This document shows positions 37,840 through 48,615 of a stretch of 64,000 nt of DNA, one piece after another. Under the pieces are notes generated by a model that saw only the letters and a program-made list of their open reading frames with translations, had not been told where the DNA came from and did no database searches. This DNA comes from Phyllobacterium pellucidum. Lineage in GTDB: Bacteria > Pseudomonadota > Alphaproteobacteria > Rhizobiales > Rhizobiaceae. Location: NCBI RefSeq assembly GCF_013327855.1, contig NZ_JABUMX010000002.1, positions 310,001-374,000 of the forward strand, read 5' to 3'. Numbering within the stretch: the first letter of the stretch is position 1; every line of letters starts with the position of its first letter. A program made the translations under genes and the position numbers.

Positions 37840-38457
37840 ATGCGTATTTTTGCTAAAGCTGCAGCGTTTGCCACAGCGATCGTCCTTGCAGCACAGCCTG
37901 CCAACGCAGCGACCGTCCTGCGCAGCTATGAATACTTCAACCTTAACGGCAAGACGGCGGCGGATCTCGACCGCGAGCTATACCGCCGCGGACCGGTCCT
38001 GCAGAAAACCGGGCAGCGCCATCCGGGGATGACCAAGATGCGCTTCGAAAGCCGCATCAAGTACGGCTCCAATGGCAAGACCTGTCGTGTGGTCGATGCG
38101 ACGATCATCGTCCACGCGCATGTCTACCTGCCCCGCTGGGCGCAGCGGCGCACCGCGCCGGCCGATCTTGCGATGATCTGGGACACACTGTCAGCCGATA
38201 TCAAGCGGCACGAGGAAAGCCACATCTCCATTGCCCGCACCGCGGCAGGCAATATGGAACGCCAGATCGAAGCGCTACCCTGGCGCAGCGACTGCGCAAC
38301 ATTGAAGAACGATATCAGCACGCTGACCGCGAAACTTATGAAGCAGCACGACCTTGCCCAGGTGCAGTTCGACAAGGTCGAGGCCCTCAATTTCGAGGAC
38401 CGCTTCGGGCGGCTATTGAGCTACCGCCTGATCCGCGAGTTCGGCAAGACGCCGTAA
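37840..38457 (+). CDS. DUF922 family secreted putative Zn-dependent protease
   Basis: A 205-residue exported protein. The signal peptide covers about residues 1-24 (MRIFAKAAAFATAIVLAAQP). The DUF922 domain holds HExxH in IKRHEESHISIA, typical of zinc peptidases, plus FESRIKYGSNGKTCRVVDA earlier and two cysteines. The start at 37840 (ATG) is better than an upstream TTG. A periplasmic peptidase is the likely function; the substrate is unknown. It is convergent with the ferredoxin reductase gene, with 6 bases between stops. Confidence 0.85.
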   Translation: MRIFAKAAAFATAIVLAAQPANAATVLRSYEYFNLNGKTAADLDRELYRRGPVLQKTGQRHPGMTKMRFESRIKYGSNGKTCRVVDATIIVHAHVYLPRWAQRRTAPADLAMIWDTLSADIKRHEESHISIARTAAGNMERQIEALPWRSDCATLKNDISTLTAKLMKQHDLAQVQFDKVEALNFEDRFGRLLSYRLIREFGKTP

Positions 38458-38463
38458 CCGGGC

Positions 38464-39657
<1,194 letters not shown>

Positions 39658-39679
39658 TTAATCCATCGATGAGAAAATA

Positions 39680-40000
39680 TCAGGCCTGCCGCTCGGGAAC
39701 ATGCACCACGAGACCGTCGAGATCGTCGGATACGCGGATCTGGCAGGACAGGCGCGAATTGGGACGCACGTCATAGGCGAAGTCGAGCATGTCTTCTTCC
39801 ATGGCTTCCGGTTCGCCCGCAACGGCCGTCCACTCTTCATCGACATAGACGTGGCACGTGGCGCAGGCACAGGCGCCACCGCATTCCGCATCGATGCCCG
39901 GCACCGCATTGCGGATCGCATTCTCCATCACGGTCGAGCCGTTTTCTGCGTCCGTTTCGAACCGTGCGCCATCAAAAGTGACAAACGTGATTTTCGCCAT
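39680..40000 (-). CDS. 2Fe-2S ferredoxin (adrenodoxin type)
   Basis: A 106-residue electron carrier. The cluster ligands are in [15 protein letters not shown] (Cys-x5-Cys-x2-Cys) and the fourth cysteine in RLSCQI. This is the vertebrate/bacterial adrenodoxin pattern used with cytochromes P450 or in iron-sulfur cluster assembly. The ATG at 40000 begins [11 protein letters not shown]; four codons more are possible upstream. It precedes the ferredoxin reductase gene by about 190 bases on the same strand. Confidence 0.93.
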   Translation of the reverse strand: MAKITFVTFDGARFETDAENGSTVMENAIRNAVPGIDAECGGACACATCHVYVDEEWTAVAGEPEAMEEDMLDFAYDVRPNSRLSCQIRVSDDLDGLVVHVPERQA

Positions 40001-40122
40001 AGCATGCCCCAAGCAGGAAATTTTATCGCTGACATAGGGATTTGGGGCGGGAAGTCAATTGCACTCCCTGACGCAGCCCGAGCACGCGCGGCACCGGGCT
40101 ACGTTATGTCGGAAGCTACGCC

Positions 40123-40494
40123 TCAACGGGTAATGGCAGCGATATAGTCGCGCACGTCGTCGATGATGGGCCGCAGTTCCTTGAGCTTGCTCAGGTCGGC
40201 CGGCGCATATTCGATGGCTTCAGCCACGTCGGCAACGCCGAAAGCGCCGATGATGCGGGCCGAACCCTTGAGCGACTTTGCAAGCCGCGCACGCTCGTCA
40301 GGTGTCGCATGGGCGAGCCGGTCGACAATGCTGCTGGTCTGGCGGGAAAAGAGGCCGAGAATTTCAGTTTCGAGCGTGCGGTCGCCGAAAGTCTCGCGGG
40401 TCAGGTGAACGAGGTCGATCGGTCGTTTGCGCGAAGGGAGCGATTGCTCTCCGCCCGGCAATGCGAATGCCATCGATGCCGCCTGTTGTGCCAT
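40123..40494 (-). CDS. Hpt-like domain protein without the phospho-accepting histidine
   Basis: A 123-residue cytosolic protein with the helical pattern of a histidine phosphotransfer domain: LETEILGLFSRQTSSIVDRL, then RLAKSLKGSARIIGAF, then VADVAEAIE. In Hpt domains the third segment reads AHxLKGxA; here the histidine position (73) is lysine, codon AAG. It is therefore unlikely to carry phosphate and may bind a receiver domain as a decoy or regulator. The ATG at 40494 follows GGAGAG; the frame is open 21 codons further. Confidence 0.78.
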   Translation of the reverse strand: MAQQAASMAFALPGGEQSLPSRKRPIDLVHLTRETFGDRTLETEILGLFSRQTSSIVDRLAHATPDERARLAKSLKGSARIIGAFGVADVAEAIEYAPADLSKLKELRPIIDDVRDYIAAITR

Positions 40495-40643
40495 TGCTAC
40501 TCTCCAGAACACGTTTACGAATGAACGAACAAGTTTCATCAAATTGCGCTGATTCAAGGTTAAAACTTGGCAATCGCCGGGCGTTTTAAGGATTATGGTG
40601 AACGTTCGGTAAATTTTGATGTTTTGCTGAAATTTGGGCCGCT

Positions 40644-43040
40644 CTAGTTCTTCGGCTTGATGCGGCTGCCCGCGCCTAGTCTTATAGATATGCGATTGAA
40701 GATGCGCATCCCGCCTCGGACTATGCCAGAAGCGGGATGCGGGATTTTAATATGCGCTACTTGCGGGCAACGGTTGAGAGCGGTGCTTCCCGGCTGAACC
40801 GCCACCTTGCCGCTTTCCTTGGGGAAGCTGAGCTTCAACTCCTTCAGCCCGGTCATATCAATGCCGCCGAACGCCTTGAGCGGGATTGCAACCATGTTGA
40901 GCAACGAAGCCATTTTTCGATCGGCGAACGGCGCATCGCGGGGATCGTCGGTCATCGGCAGCCCGTTTTCCATTTTGCGCGGGACATTATAGAGGGCGTC
41001 GGTAAAAGCGCTTGCTGCAACGGTGGCTGCCTTGCCGCTTTTGTCGGTCAGCGTCACGTTGACTTCCTGTCCTGTAGGTCGCACGACAGCAATACGGAAT
41101 GTCAGCGTATCGTACGACTTGGCGGAAAGACCCTTCAGATCCGTGGCAATCGAAGCATGGGACTTGCTCCAGGCAAGCTCGAGATGATCGGCAATTGAAA
41201 GGAATCCCTGTGGGCGAATCCCGTCACCATAATCAAAATGCTCCAAGCGGCCTGGTTTACAGTCCGATACTCCTGTGCTGCCCAGCCCCATCGTGCAGAA
41301 GGCTGCGTCATCAAAACCGCTCAAGCTGTAGCTGCCGCCAAGTTCGTTGCGCTCCATACTGTCGCTGCGCTCGAAACGCTGGATGAGCTTGCGCTTGTCA
41401 GCGCCCTTCTGCACGCTCAGGGCAACCCATTCATCGCACGGACCGTCGGTGGAGGGGCAGGCGGCGTTCGGCAGGCGAGCGGCCGCGTTCCAGTAGGCGG
41501 CAAATTTCTGTTCGCCGCCGACATGATAACGCATGAAGGAACTGATCAGGAAGTTGCCGCTGCGGCGCTGATCGTCCTGGCTCAAACGAATCCCATCCTG
41601 CCTGGCTGCCCCGCAATATTTTGTCGGAGCGGCGCCAAAGTCGTCTTCTAGCCATATGGTATTGTAGTAATCATGGTTGGCGCCCTTGACCATGATCTGA
41701 TAGCGCGGCGCCATATCGCTTATCGGGCCGAAGCGATTGTGATCATAGGCAACCGCTCCTTGAAGATTGCTCATATCGCCATCGCAACCGGGCAGCAGGA
41801 CGGCTAGCGGCACATTGTTGATACCGAGATTGCCATCGAAATCAGTCGGGGCCAGCATGAAGGCGGCCTTGAAGTCATAGGGCTTTACCGTCTCGCGCCC
41901 GGCGGCATAGAAAATATTGTATTCCTTGACGGCCGCCGCGAATTTGTCGTCGTCAATCCTGGCCGGCTCTGCCGCGACCGCTGGGCTTCTTGGAGTGGCC
42001 GGTATAGCCTCGGTTGCCGGTATGACCGCTTCAAGCAGGCCACGATATTCCCATACAAAGAGACGAGGATCGGCGATCAATGCGGTGCGCAGATCAGCCT
42101 CGGTCAGCCCGAGGCGTGTCTGGTTGAATTTGATGGCGTAGGAGACACCCTGTCCGTCGCGGGAATGGCCCATGAGGCCGATACGGCCGAAATCAAACTT
42201 GTTTTTCAGCACGTCGAGTGGACCTGGCTGATTGTCTGCGCCGATCTGGCCCGATGCATCGATCTGGCGCAGCCGATCGAGCGTGCCCAATATGAGCTGC
42301 GCACGCGACTGGCTGGAGCCGTCTCCATCAATCGCACTGCCGAAATTGATCCAGTTGGCGTCGATCGAAGCCACGACATAACCGTGCGCAGCCAGATCCT
42401 GAGCGATATAATCATAACCTTTATAGCTCGGATCCGCGTTTGAATAGTTCCCATGCAGCAACATGATGAGCGGAAAGCGTCCTGCCGTTGCGGTTGAATT
42501 CAGCGGCGTGGGATAGCGGATGGAGCCCTTGATGGGGGTGATGAAAACTCGATCGTCGCTGGAAGTGGCGGGGTTATAATCAGTATCCTCGCTTTCAAGG
42601 CCGGCTGTCGACGCCACCAGATTGCCGAGATCATATTCAAGGGCGGGCGAAGGTTTAAATGTTGCGCCGCCGATAGTGTCGGGGGCGATTTCGGTGAATC
42701 GCACCACTTTTTCTTCCGCAGCGGGCATTACGATTTGTGTGTCGGTGGGCCCGGTGAGCGGAACTGTCTCGCCGCCACCCAATTGCGGATCGTGTGGCTC
42801 CGTTCCCGGAACGGGGGTGACCGTTCCTACAACAGGTCCTTCCGTCGGGCTGGGATTTGCAGGCGCCGTTTCCTTCAAATCGCTCGGTGTTTCGAATGTC
42901 GAAGCCACCGCTGCGGGTTCGACCGTTGGCGCCGCCGTGACCCGCCCTTCCGTATCACTTTGATCGCACGCCGATAAAAATATCATCATCATGCCAGCCA
43001 TGCATGTTTTTTGTGCAATATGCTTTGTTCTATAAATCAT
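40644..43040 (-). CDS. Large lipoprotein with alpha/beta hydrolase domain
   Basis: A 798-residue lipoprotein. The signal peptide ends in lipobox LSAC (near residue 25). A Pro/Thr/Glu-rich linker runs to about residue 130. The hydrolase core follows, with oxyanion region FPLIMLLHGNYS, nucleophile elbow MGHSRDGQG, an acidic candidate in LPGCDGDM and a His in KGANHDYYN. Later residues form a second domain, probably beta-rich. The substrate is unknown; an ester or polyester is plausible. The last 20-30 residues run through a strong hairpin, and an overlapping frame ends more naturally at 40757, hinting at a 3' frameshift. Codon use is slightly more AT-rich than in the neighbours. Confidence 0.75.
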   Translation of the reverse strand: MIYRTKHIAQKTCMAGMMMIFLSACDQSDTEGRVTAAPTVEPAAVASTFETPSDLKETAPANPSPTEGPVVGTVTPVPGTEPHDPQLGGGETVPLTGPTDTQIVMPAAEEKVVRFTEIAPDTIGGATFKPSPALEYDLGNLVASTAGLESEDTDYNPATSSDDRVFITPIKGSIRYPTPLNSTATAGRFPLIMLLHGNYSNADPSYKGYDYIAQDLAAHGYVVASIDANWINFGSAIDGDGSSQSRAQLILGTLDRLRQIDASGQIGADNQPGPLDVLKNKFDFGRIGLMGHSRDGQGVSYAIKFNQTRLGLTEADLRTALIADPRLFVWEYRGLLEAVIPATEAIPATPRSPAVAAEPARIDDDKFAAAVKEYNIFYAAGRETVKPYDFKAAFMLAPTDFDGNLGINNVPLAVLLPGCDGDMSNLQGAVAYDHNRFGPISDMAPRYQIMVKGANHDYYNTIWLEDDFGAAPTKYCGAARQDGIRLSQDDQRRSGNFLISSFMRYHVGGEQKFAAYWNAAARLPNAACPSTDGPCDEWVALSVQKGADKRKLIQRFERSDSMERNELGGSYSLSGFDDAAFCTMGLGSTGVSDCKPGRLEHFDYGDGIRPQGFLSIADHLELAWSKSHASIATDLKGLSAKSYDTLTFRIAVVRPTGQEVNVTLTDKSGKAATVAASAFTDALYNVPRKMENGLPMTDDPRDAPFADRKMASLLNMVAIPLKAFGGIDMTGLKELKLSFPKESGKVAVQPGSTALNRCPQVAHIKIPHPASGIVRGGMRIFNRISIRLGAGSRIKPKN
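40706..40740 (-). terminator. Hairpin inside the annotated 3' end of the hydrolase gene
   Basis: A perfect 9-bp stem, GCATCCCGC (40706-40714) / GCGGGATGC (40732-40740), with a 17-base loop. Coding sequence rarely holds such a hairpin; it may mark the true end of the transcript, which would agree with an earlier stop at 40757. Confidence 0.4.
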
Positions 43041-43458
43041 CCAGTTTCACCCAATATGTGGCGTTTGCGCTTAAAAATGACTCAAAACACGTAGTTTGCC
43101 GATAAAGCATCCGGCAGCAGACTCTTTTCCGTGTATCCATAGTCAGCAATTTTCGTGCCAGAACGGGGCGCGCCGTTTTTAATTGGGACGAACGCTTGCA
43201 ACGATAAATCAACCCCTGTTGCGCCTTCTTGAAGCCATCTAAACAAAGGCAGGGCACAGAGAGGCGGGCTGGCTTTGGCGATAGCACCTAAATTTTTACC
43301 GACGCCGCCTCCCGTTAACCTTGTGTTTAAACTTTTAAGCATTTGCCGAATCCGTTGTTTCTTTCCAATCCATGTGTCAGTACGATAAAGTAGCGGCGTA
43401 ATGAGTATGGCGCGGGGGACTTCGCATGTGGTCAACCGCCCAATATTGTGAGGTAAAC
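43041..43458. other. Intergenic region upstream of the polar growth gene
   Basis: About 420 bases between divergent genes, AT-rich around 43280-43345. It contains GTTAACC at 43314-43320 with a TTTAA nearby, loosely like half of a CtrA site, but the spacing is off. A minus-strand frame at 43082-43435 uses rare codons and is not believed to be a gene. Confidence 0.4.
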
Positions 43459-46400
43459 ATGGCCACAGCCCCTAGAAGCAAAGCAGCCAAGACCGAAGAC
43501 GAACTCGGCCAAGCTCTTGAAAAGGCGCTAGAAATCGATTTCGACGAATCGACGCTCGGCATGGATATGGATCTGTCGCCGATCGACGATGATCTTTTGT
43601 CCTTGAGCGACCTCGAAGCCCAGATTTCGCAGGCGGCGCAGGAATTGGCGGCTGAAAAGCACAATTTGACGCCGGATGCCGAACCTGTGCTGGTGGCTGA
43701 AACCAAACCTGCCCCTGCTCCCGTTGCCCCTGCCGCAAATGTTGCACCGCTTCCTGCACCAAAGCCGCAGATCAAGGCCGCGAACCCCATTCCCGCAGCG
43801 CCGCCGGCCCCGCCCAAGGCGCCTGCCGTGCCGTCGCAGACTTTCAAGCCGGCAAACGACGACCTGTTGCAAAAGGCAACAGCTGCCCGCGCCTCGACGC
43901 CCGCCGCACAGATGCCGCGCTCTTATGCGCTGCCAACCACAATCGTCAGCGTATTGTGGGCTGCAGGCGTGCTCGCCGTAGGCAATGCGTTCTTCCCGGG
44001 GCTGCGCTCGATCCGCTCATTGTCCGACTTTGCCGCTGCTCCATATGCAATCGGCCTTGCCGTCGCGATCATAGTGCCGATCATGCTGTTCTGGGCCTTT
44101 GCTCTCATGGTGCGCCGCGCGCAGGAAATGCAGTATGCAGCGCGCTCGATGGCAGAAGCCGCCATGCGCCTGTCAGAGCCGGAAATGCTCTCATCCGATC
44201 GCGTCGCGTCACTCGGTCAGGCTGTACGCCGCGAAGTTGCCGCGATGAGCGAAGGCGTCGAGCGCACCTTGGCACGCGCCGTCGAACTTGAGACGCTGGT
44301 CCAGACCGAGGTCAACCAGCTCGAACGCGTCTATACGGATAATGAATATCGCATCCGCACCCTCGTCGACCGTCTCGGCGGCGAACGCGAATCCGTTATT
44401 GGCCATGCCGAGCGCGTACGTGCCTCGATTTCGAGCGCGCACGAACAGCTCAAGGAAGAGTTGTCGCTCGCCGGCGACGCGCTGCGCGACAATATCGCCA
44501 ATGCTTCGACAAACCTCACAATGTCGATCAGCCAGTCCGGCGAAGGCCTTATCGATCGGCTTACCCAGAGCGGCCAGGCGATCACCGAGTCCATCGTTTC
44601 ACGCTCCGACGATATCTCGCACAAGATCAGCACATCCGGCGAAGCCTTTGCGAATCTTCTGGAAATGCGCATCGCTGCCCTTTCGGAGCAGACCGACGCG
44701 GTAAGCCTCAAGCTCGCCGACACCCTGGATGGGCGGACCAGCAGCATGTTGTCGCTGCTCGGCGACGCAACGCAGACGCTGGTCGGCGAATTCGACAATC
44801 GCCTTGCCGGTCTCGACGCGACCATCAACGAACGCGGCCGCTCGCTGTTGGCTGAGTTCGAAACCCGCGCCCAGTCGCTCGATACGAGCACCGAACGCCT
44901 CAATTCCGCGCTCGAGGCGCGTGCCCGCCAGATCAACGAACAGTTGATCGAGCGCACGCGCGACATCGCCAAGACCTTCACGGATGGGCGCGCCTCCATC
45001 GACGGCATCGTCGACGAAACCAAGGCGAAGATCGGCAACGACCTGTCGAGCCTTTCGGAATCGGTCGGCAGCCTGCTCTCGACCAATGCAAATGCCTTTG
45101 CGGACCGCCTCGCGGAAAATCGCGAAGCGCTCGCTGCCACGCTTTCGGGCGAAACCGAACGCGCAGCTTCGATCATCCGCGAACAGGCGGGCCAGATCGG
45201 CGACCACACGTCCAATCTACGTTCGATCCTCGAAACGAGCACCGCCGCCATCGGCCAGATCATCGACAGTCACGCTGGCTCCCTCGAAGAGCGCACCTCC
45301 GGCCTGCGCGCGGCCCTCGACGACAATGACGCCCGTATCGGCGCAACGCTCGAACAGCACGCCAAGGCGATCGAGGACCGCACGTCTGGCATGCATGCCG
45401 CCTTCTCGGATACGGATGCCAAGATCCGGGAGACCCTCGAAGAACACGCACGCACCATCGACCTGCGCAGTTCAACCATCGAGGCCGCGATCAACGCCAA
45501 CGATTCCCGTATCGGCCAGACGCTCGACGCCCATGCCAAGATCATCGACGATCGCACATCCGGCATGCGCGCTGCCTTCGTCGACACGCATTCGAAGATC
45601 GCGCAGACCCTCGACCATCACGCCAAGAGCCTCGATGAGCGCAACCGGGAAATCCAGATCGCCCTATCGAGCAGCGATATCAAGCTCGGCGACACGCTGG
45701 CAGCGCATACCCAAGCGATCGATGCACGCAATGCCGAGATCCAGACCACCCTGCTCAATAGCGGTGCACGCATCGACGATACGCTCGGCGGCTTCATCGA
45801 CTCTGTCGACGATCGCACCAATCGTATCGAATCTGCCCTCGTCAACAGCGATGCGCGGATCAGCGATGTGCTCAATACCCATGCGAGCGCGATCGAGGAC
45901 CGCACGTCCGGTATCGAGCAGGCTCTGAGCCATAGCGACGAGCGCATCAACCGCACGCTTGCCTCCCACGCCTCGTCCCTCGATGCCCGCGCCGCGGACA
46001 TCCAGGCCGCGCTGGACAGCACGCATTCGCGCATTGGCGATACGCTTGCCAATCATGCCAGCGATATCGAAGAGCGTACCGTCCGTATCCGTTCGGTGCT
46101 CGACGGCAGCAACAATGCCATCGGCAACACCCTCTCCTCGCACATCGCCTCGCTCGAAGAACGCGCATCGGATATCCGCTCGCTGCTCGACAGCAGCAAC
46201 AATTCCATCGGCGATACGCTTGCCTCGCATATCGGCGCTCTCGAGGCGCGCACCTCCGATATCCGCTCGGTGCTCGACAACAGCAACAACGCAATCGGCA
46301 ACACGCTCTCGTCGCATATCGGCGCCCTCGAGGCACGTACGGCCGATATCCGTTCCGTGCTCGACGGCAGCAACGGCCAGATCAACGAAACGCTTGCCTC

Positions 46401-48594
46401 GCATGTCGGCGCGCTTGAAGAGCGGGCGGCGGCGATCCGCGCGCTTCTCGCCGACAGCGACTCGCGCATCGGCGATACGTTGAATGCCCATGCAGGCATG
46501 CTCGATGACCGCATCGCCTCAATCCGGGCAGCCATGGAACAGGGCAATTCGCTGCTCGGCCAGACCCTGGACGACAAGGCGAGCACGATCAGTGACCGCA
46601 CGGTTGCGCTGCAGGCTGTCTTGCAGGACAGCGCGGACGTTCTCGCCAAGGCCTTCGAAACGCACGGCGGAACCATCGACGAGCGCACCAACACCATGGA
46701 GAACGCACTTTCCATGGGTGTGGAGAACGTTCGCAAGTCGCTCGAACAGAGTGCCTCGGTCGTGGCACGCACGCTGCGTGACAAGATCACCGACGCCGCT
46801 GCATCGCTCACCGGCGAGGCCCAGAAGGCTGGAGAGGCTCTCGACGGTCATGGCGAGGCCTTCAGCCAGCGCATGAATGAGAGCCTTGCAGAAACCGAGC
46901 GTCGTCTTGGGGAGCGGGCCCGCGAAGCTGCGGCCAATCTCGAAGCTCTGGAAGCCCGCTTCTCGGCAGCAACGGATTCGACCGCATCGAAGCTCGCCGA
47001 AAGCACCCGCGAACTTAACGAGGTTCTCGCCGCCCGTTCGCAGGAGATCCTCGGCATCCTCGACAATACGGCTCAGCCGCTCGTCGACAGCCTTGCCGAC
47101 AATGGCCGCACCCTTGCCTCGCAGCTTGTCGAAGCGACAACTGCGGCAACGGAACGCCTGCGCGTCGAGAATGCCGCGCTTATCAATGCGATCGCCAGCC
47201 GCACGGCCGAAACGATCACGGCGGTACAGGCCGCCAAGGCCGGCCTTACCGACGACGTAAGCAACCTCATCGACCGTCTCTCCGCTTCCAACGCGAAGCT
47301 TGGCGAACTCATCGACATGGCTACCAAGAACCTGGGCGATATCGACGGCCGCTTGCTCGACACGACCACGGCCTTTGCCGAAAACGCGACCAAGGCCGCC
47401 GAGTCCTTCCAGACGTCGACACGCCTTATCGACGGCAATCTCGGCAAGCTCTCGAACCTCTCGGAGTCGACGCTCACCGACATCGCCTCGATCGCCAAGC
47501 GCTTTGACGAACATGGCAAGATGCTGAACTCGGCTTCCGACTTGATCAATGCGTCGCAGTCAAACCTCGCCTCGACCTTCGACGAGCGCCAGGACGCATT
47601 GCAGAAGCTTGCCGCCGGCCTCATCTCCAAGTCGGAAAGCATCGAGAAGACCATGCGTTCGTTTGAAACGCTCGTCTCCTCGGCCTTCGACCGGGCCGAA
47701 GGCCGCGCCTCGCAGACCACCGAGCAAATCCGCAATTCGATTTCCGAAGTGGTGGAACAGGCATCGCAGAAGTTTGCGACCGCAACGGACGAAATCCGCC
47801 GCTCCTCCGCGGCAATCCGCGCGGAACTCGAAGAGACCCGCTCCGAACTGCAGCGCGGCGTCATGGATATGCCGGAAGAGGCAAAGCAATCGACCGCCCA
47901 GATGCGCAAGGCCGTTTCCGAACAGATCAACGCGCTCAAGGAACTCTCTGAAATCGTTCAGAAGTCGGGTCGCCTGACCGATGTTGGTGAAGGCCGCGCC
48001 GCACGCACGGCCACCGCCGGCCGGACAACGGCAACCGTCGCCCCGCAGCCGCAGCGCACGCCTCCGGCACCCGCGGCACAGCCGGCGCCTGCCCCTGCCG
48101 CACCGCCTCTGCGCGGCAGCCTCGACGCGCGCGCTGCTGCTCCCCGCCCTGCCGGCAATGGCTGGGTTTCGGATCTCCTTCGCCGCGCTTCGAGCGATGA
48201 AGGCCCGTCCGAGCCAAAGGCCAAGGCAACGGAGACGCGTTCCCCCGGCCAGGTTGTGGAATCGCTGAACTCGTTGTCCATCGATATTACGCGCGCCATC
48301 GACCACGAAGCGTCCGTGGAACTCTGGCAGCGTTACCGTGCTGGCGAGCGCAACGTCTTTACCCGCCGCCTCTATACGCTGAAGGGCCAGCAGACCTTTG
48401 ACGAGATCAAGCGCAAGTATCAGGCCGACAGCGAGTTCCGCCGTGCCGTTGATCGTTACATGGATGATTTCGAGCGCCTGCTCGAAGATGTCAGCCGCAA
48501 CGACCGCGACAATGTCACAACGCAGAATTACCTGACGTCCGATACCGGCAAGGTCTATACGATGCTGGCGCATGCGAGTAACCGCCTGCGCTAA
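43459..48594 (+). CDS. GPR/RgsE-type giant polar growth protein with 29-residue repeats
   Basis: A 1711-residue membrane-anchored protein. The acidic N-terminus leads to a Pro/Ala-rich linker, two membrane helices at about residues 157-180 and 196-219 (SVLWAAGVLAVGNAFF; AIGLAVAIIVPIMLFWAFAL), then some 1250 residues of predicted alpha-helix. Within it, residues 585-1077 are 17 tandem 29-residue repeats of form xIRxxLDxSxxxIGxTLxxH, like apolipoprotein-type helices. A Pro-rich stretch and a conserved C-terminal globular part (ELWQRYRAGERNVFTRRLYT) end it. This architecture matches the growth pole ring protein of Agrobacterium and RgsE of Sinorhizobium, which organise polar growth. The ATG at 43459 follows GAGG. 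It has its own terminator. Confidence 0.82.
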   Translation: MATAPRSKAAKTEDELGQALEKALEIDFDESTLGMDMDLSPIDDDLLSLSDLEAQISQAAQELAAEKHNLTPDAEPVLVAETKPAPAPVAPAANVAPLPAPKPQIKAANPIPAAPPAPPKAPAVPSQTFKPANDDLLQKATAARASTPAAQMPRSYALPTTIVSVLWAAGVLAVGNAFFPGLRSIRSLSDFAAAPYAIGLAVAIIVPIMLFWAFALMVRRAQEMQYAARSMAEAAMRLSEPEMLSSDRVASLGQAVRREVAAMSEGVERTLARAVELETLVQTEVNQLERVYTDNEYRIRTLVDRLGGERESVIGHAERVRASISSAHEQLKEELSLAGDALRDNIANASTNLTMSISQSGEGLIDRLTQSGQAITESIVSRSDDISHKISTSGEAFANLLEMRIAALSEQTDAVSLKLADTLDGRTSSMLSLLGDATQTLVGEFDNRLAGLDATINERGRSLLAEFETRAQSLDTSTERLNSALEARARQINEQLIERTRDIAKTFTDGRASIDGIVDETKAKIGNDLSSLSESVGSLLSTNANAFADRLAENREALAATLSGETERAASIIREQAGQIGDHTSNLRSILETSTAAIGQIIDSHAGSLEERTSGLRAALDDNDARIGATLEQHAKAIEDRTSGMHAAFSDTDAKIRETLEEHARTIDLRSSTIEAAINANDSRIGQTLDAHAKIIDDRTSGMRAAFVDTHSKIAQTLDHHAKSLDERNREIQIALSSSDIKLGDTLAAHTQAIDARNAEIQTTLLNSGARIDDTLGGFIDSVDDRTNRIESALVNSDARISDVLNTHASAIEDRTSGIEQALSHSDERINRTLASHASSLDARAADIQAALDSTHSRIGDTLANHASDIEERTVRIRSVLDGSNNAIGNTLSSHIASLEERASDIRSLLDSSNNSIGDTLASHIGALEARTSDIRSVLDNSNNAIGNTLSSHIGALEARTADIRSVLDGSNGQINETLASHVGALEERAAAIRALLADSDSRIGDTLNAHAGMLDDRIASIRAAMEQGNSLLGQTLDDKASTISDRTVALQAVLQDSADVLAKAFETHGGTIDERTNTMENALSMGVENVRKSLEQSASVVARTLRDKITDAAASLTGEAQKAGEALDGHGEAFSQRMNESLAETERRLGERAREAAANLEALEARFSAATDSTASKLAESTRELNEVLAARSQEILGILDNTAQPLVDSLADNGRTLASQLVEATTAATERLRVENAALINAIASRTAETITAVQAAKAGLTDDVSNLIDRLSASNAKLGELIDMATKNLGDIDGRLLDTTTAFAENATKAAESFQTSTRLIDGNLGKLSNLSESTLTDIASIAKRFDEHGKMLNSASDLINASQSNLASTFDERQDALQKLAAGLISKSESIEKTMRSFETLVSSAFDRAEGRASQTTEQIRNSISEVVEQASQKFATATDEIRRSSAAIRAELEETRSELQRGVMDMPEEAKQSTAQMRKAVSEQINALKELSEIVQKSGRLTDVGEGRAARTATAGRTTATVAPQPQRTPPAPAAQPAPAPAAPPLRGSLDARAAAPRPAGNGWVSDLLRRASSDEGPSEPKAKATETRSPGQVVESLNSLSIDITRAIDHEASVELWQRYRAGERNVFTRRLYTLKGQQTFDEIKRKYQADSEFRRAVDRYMDDFERLLEDVSRNDRDNVTTQNYLTSDTGKVYTMLAHASNRLR
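45211..46689 (+). repeat. 17 tandem 87-bp (29-residue) coding repeats
   Basis: From SNLRSILETS at 45211 to the DERT ending at 46689 the protein divides into exactly 17 units of 29 residues, with no insertion or deletion (1479 bp). Nearly all units end ERT, DRT, ARA or similar. Copies 10-13 are most alike at the protein and DNA level, suggesting recent duplication there. Confidence 0.88.
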
Positions 48595-48615
48595 GGTGGG
48601 GATAACGTGCAAGTG

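Noticed and set aside
43314-43335. CtrA-type binding site upstream of the polar growth gene
   Set aside because: TTAA half-sites are 8 rather than 7 bases apart and the match is otherwise poor.
43082-43435. Minus-strand frame of 117 codons in the gap before the polar growth gene
   Set aside because: Uses many rare codons (TTA, AGA, AGG) unlike the rest of the window and has no known motif; possible but unsupported.
45211-46689. Tandem DNA repeat as a microsatellite or mobile unit
   Set aside because: The 87-bp period keeps the reading frame and is conserved mainly at protein level, so it is a protein repeat.
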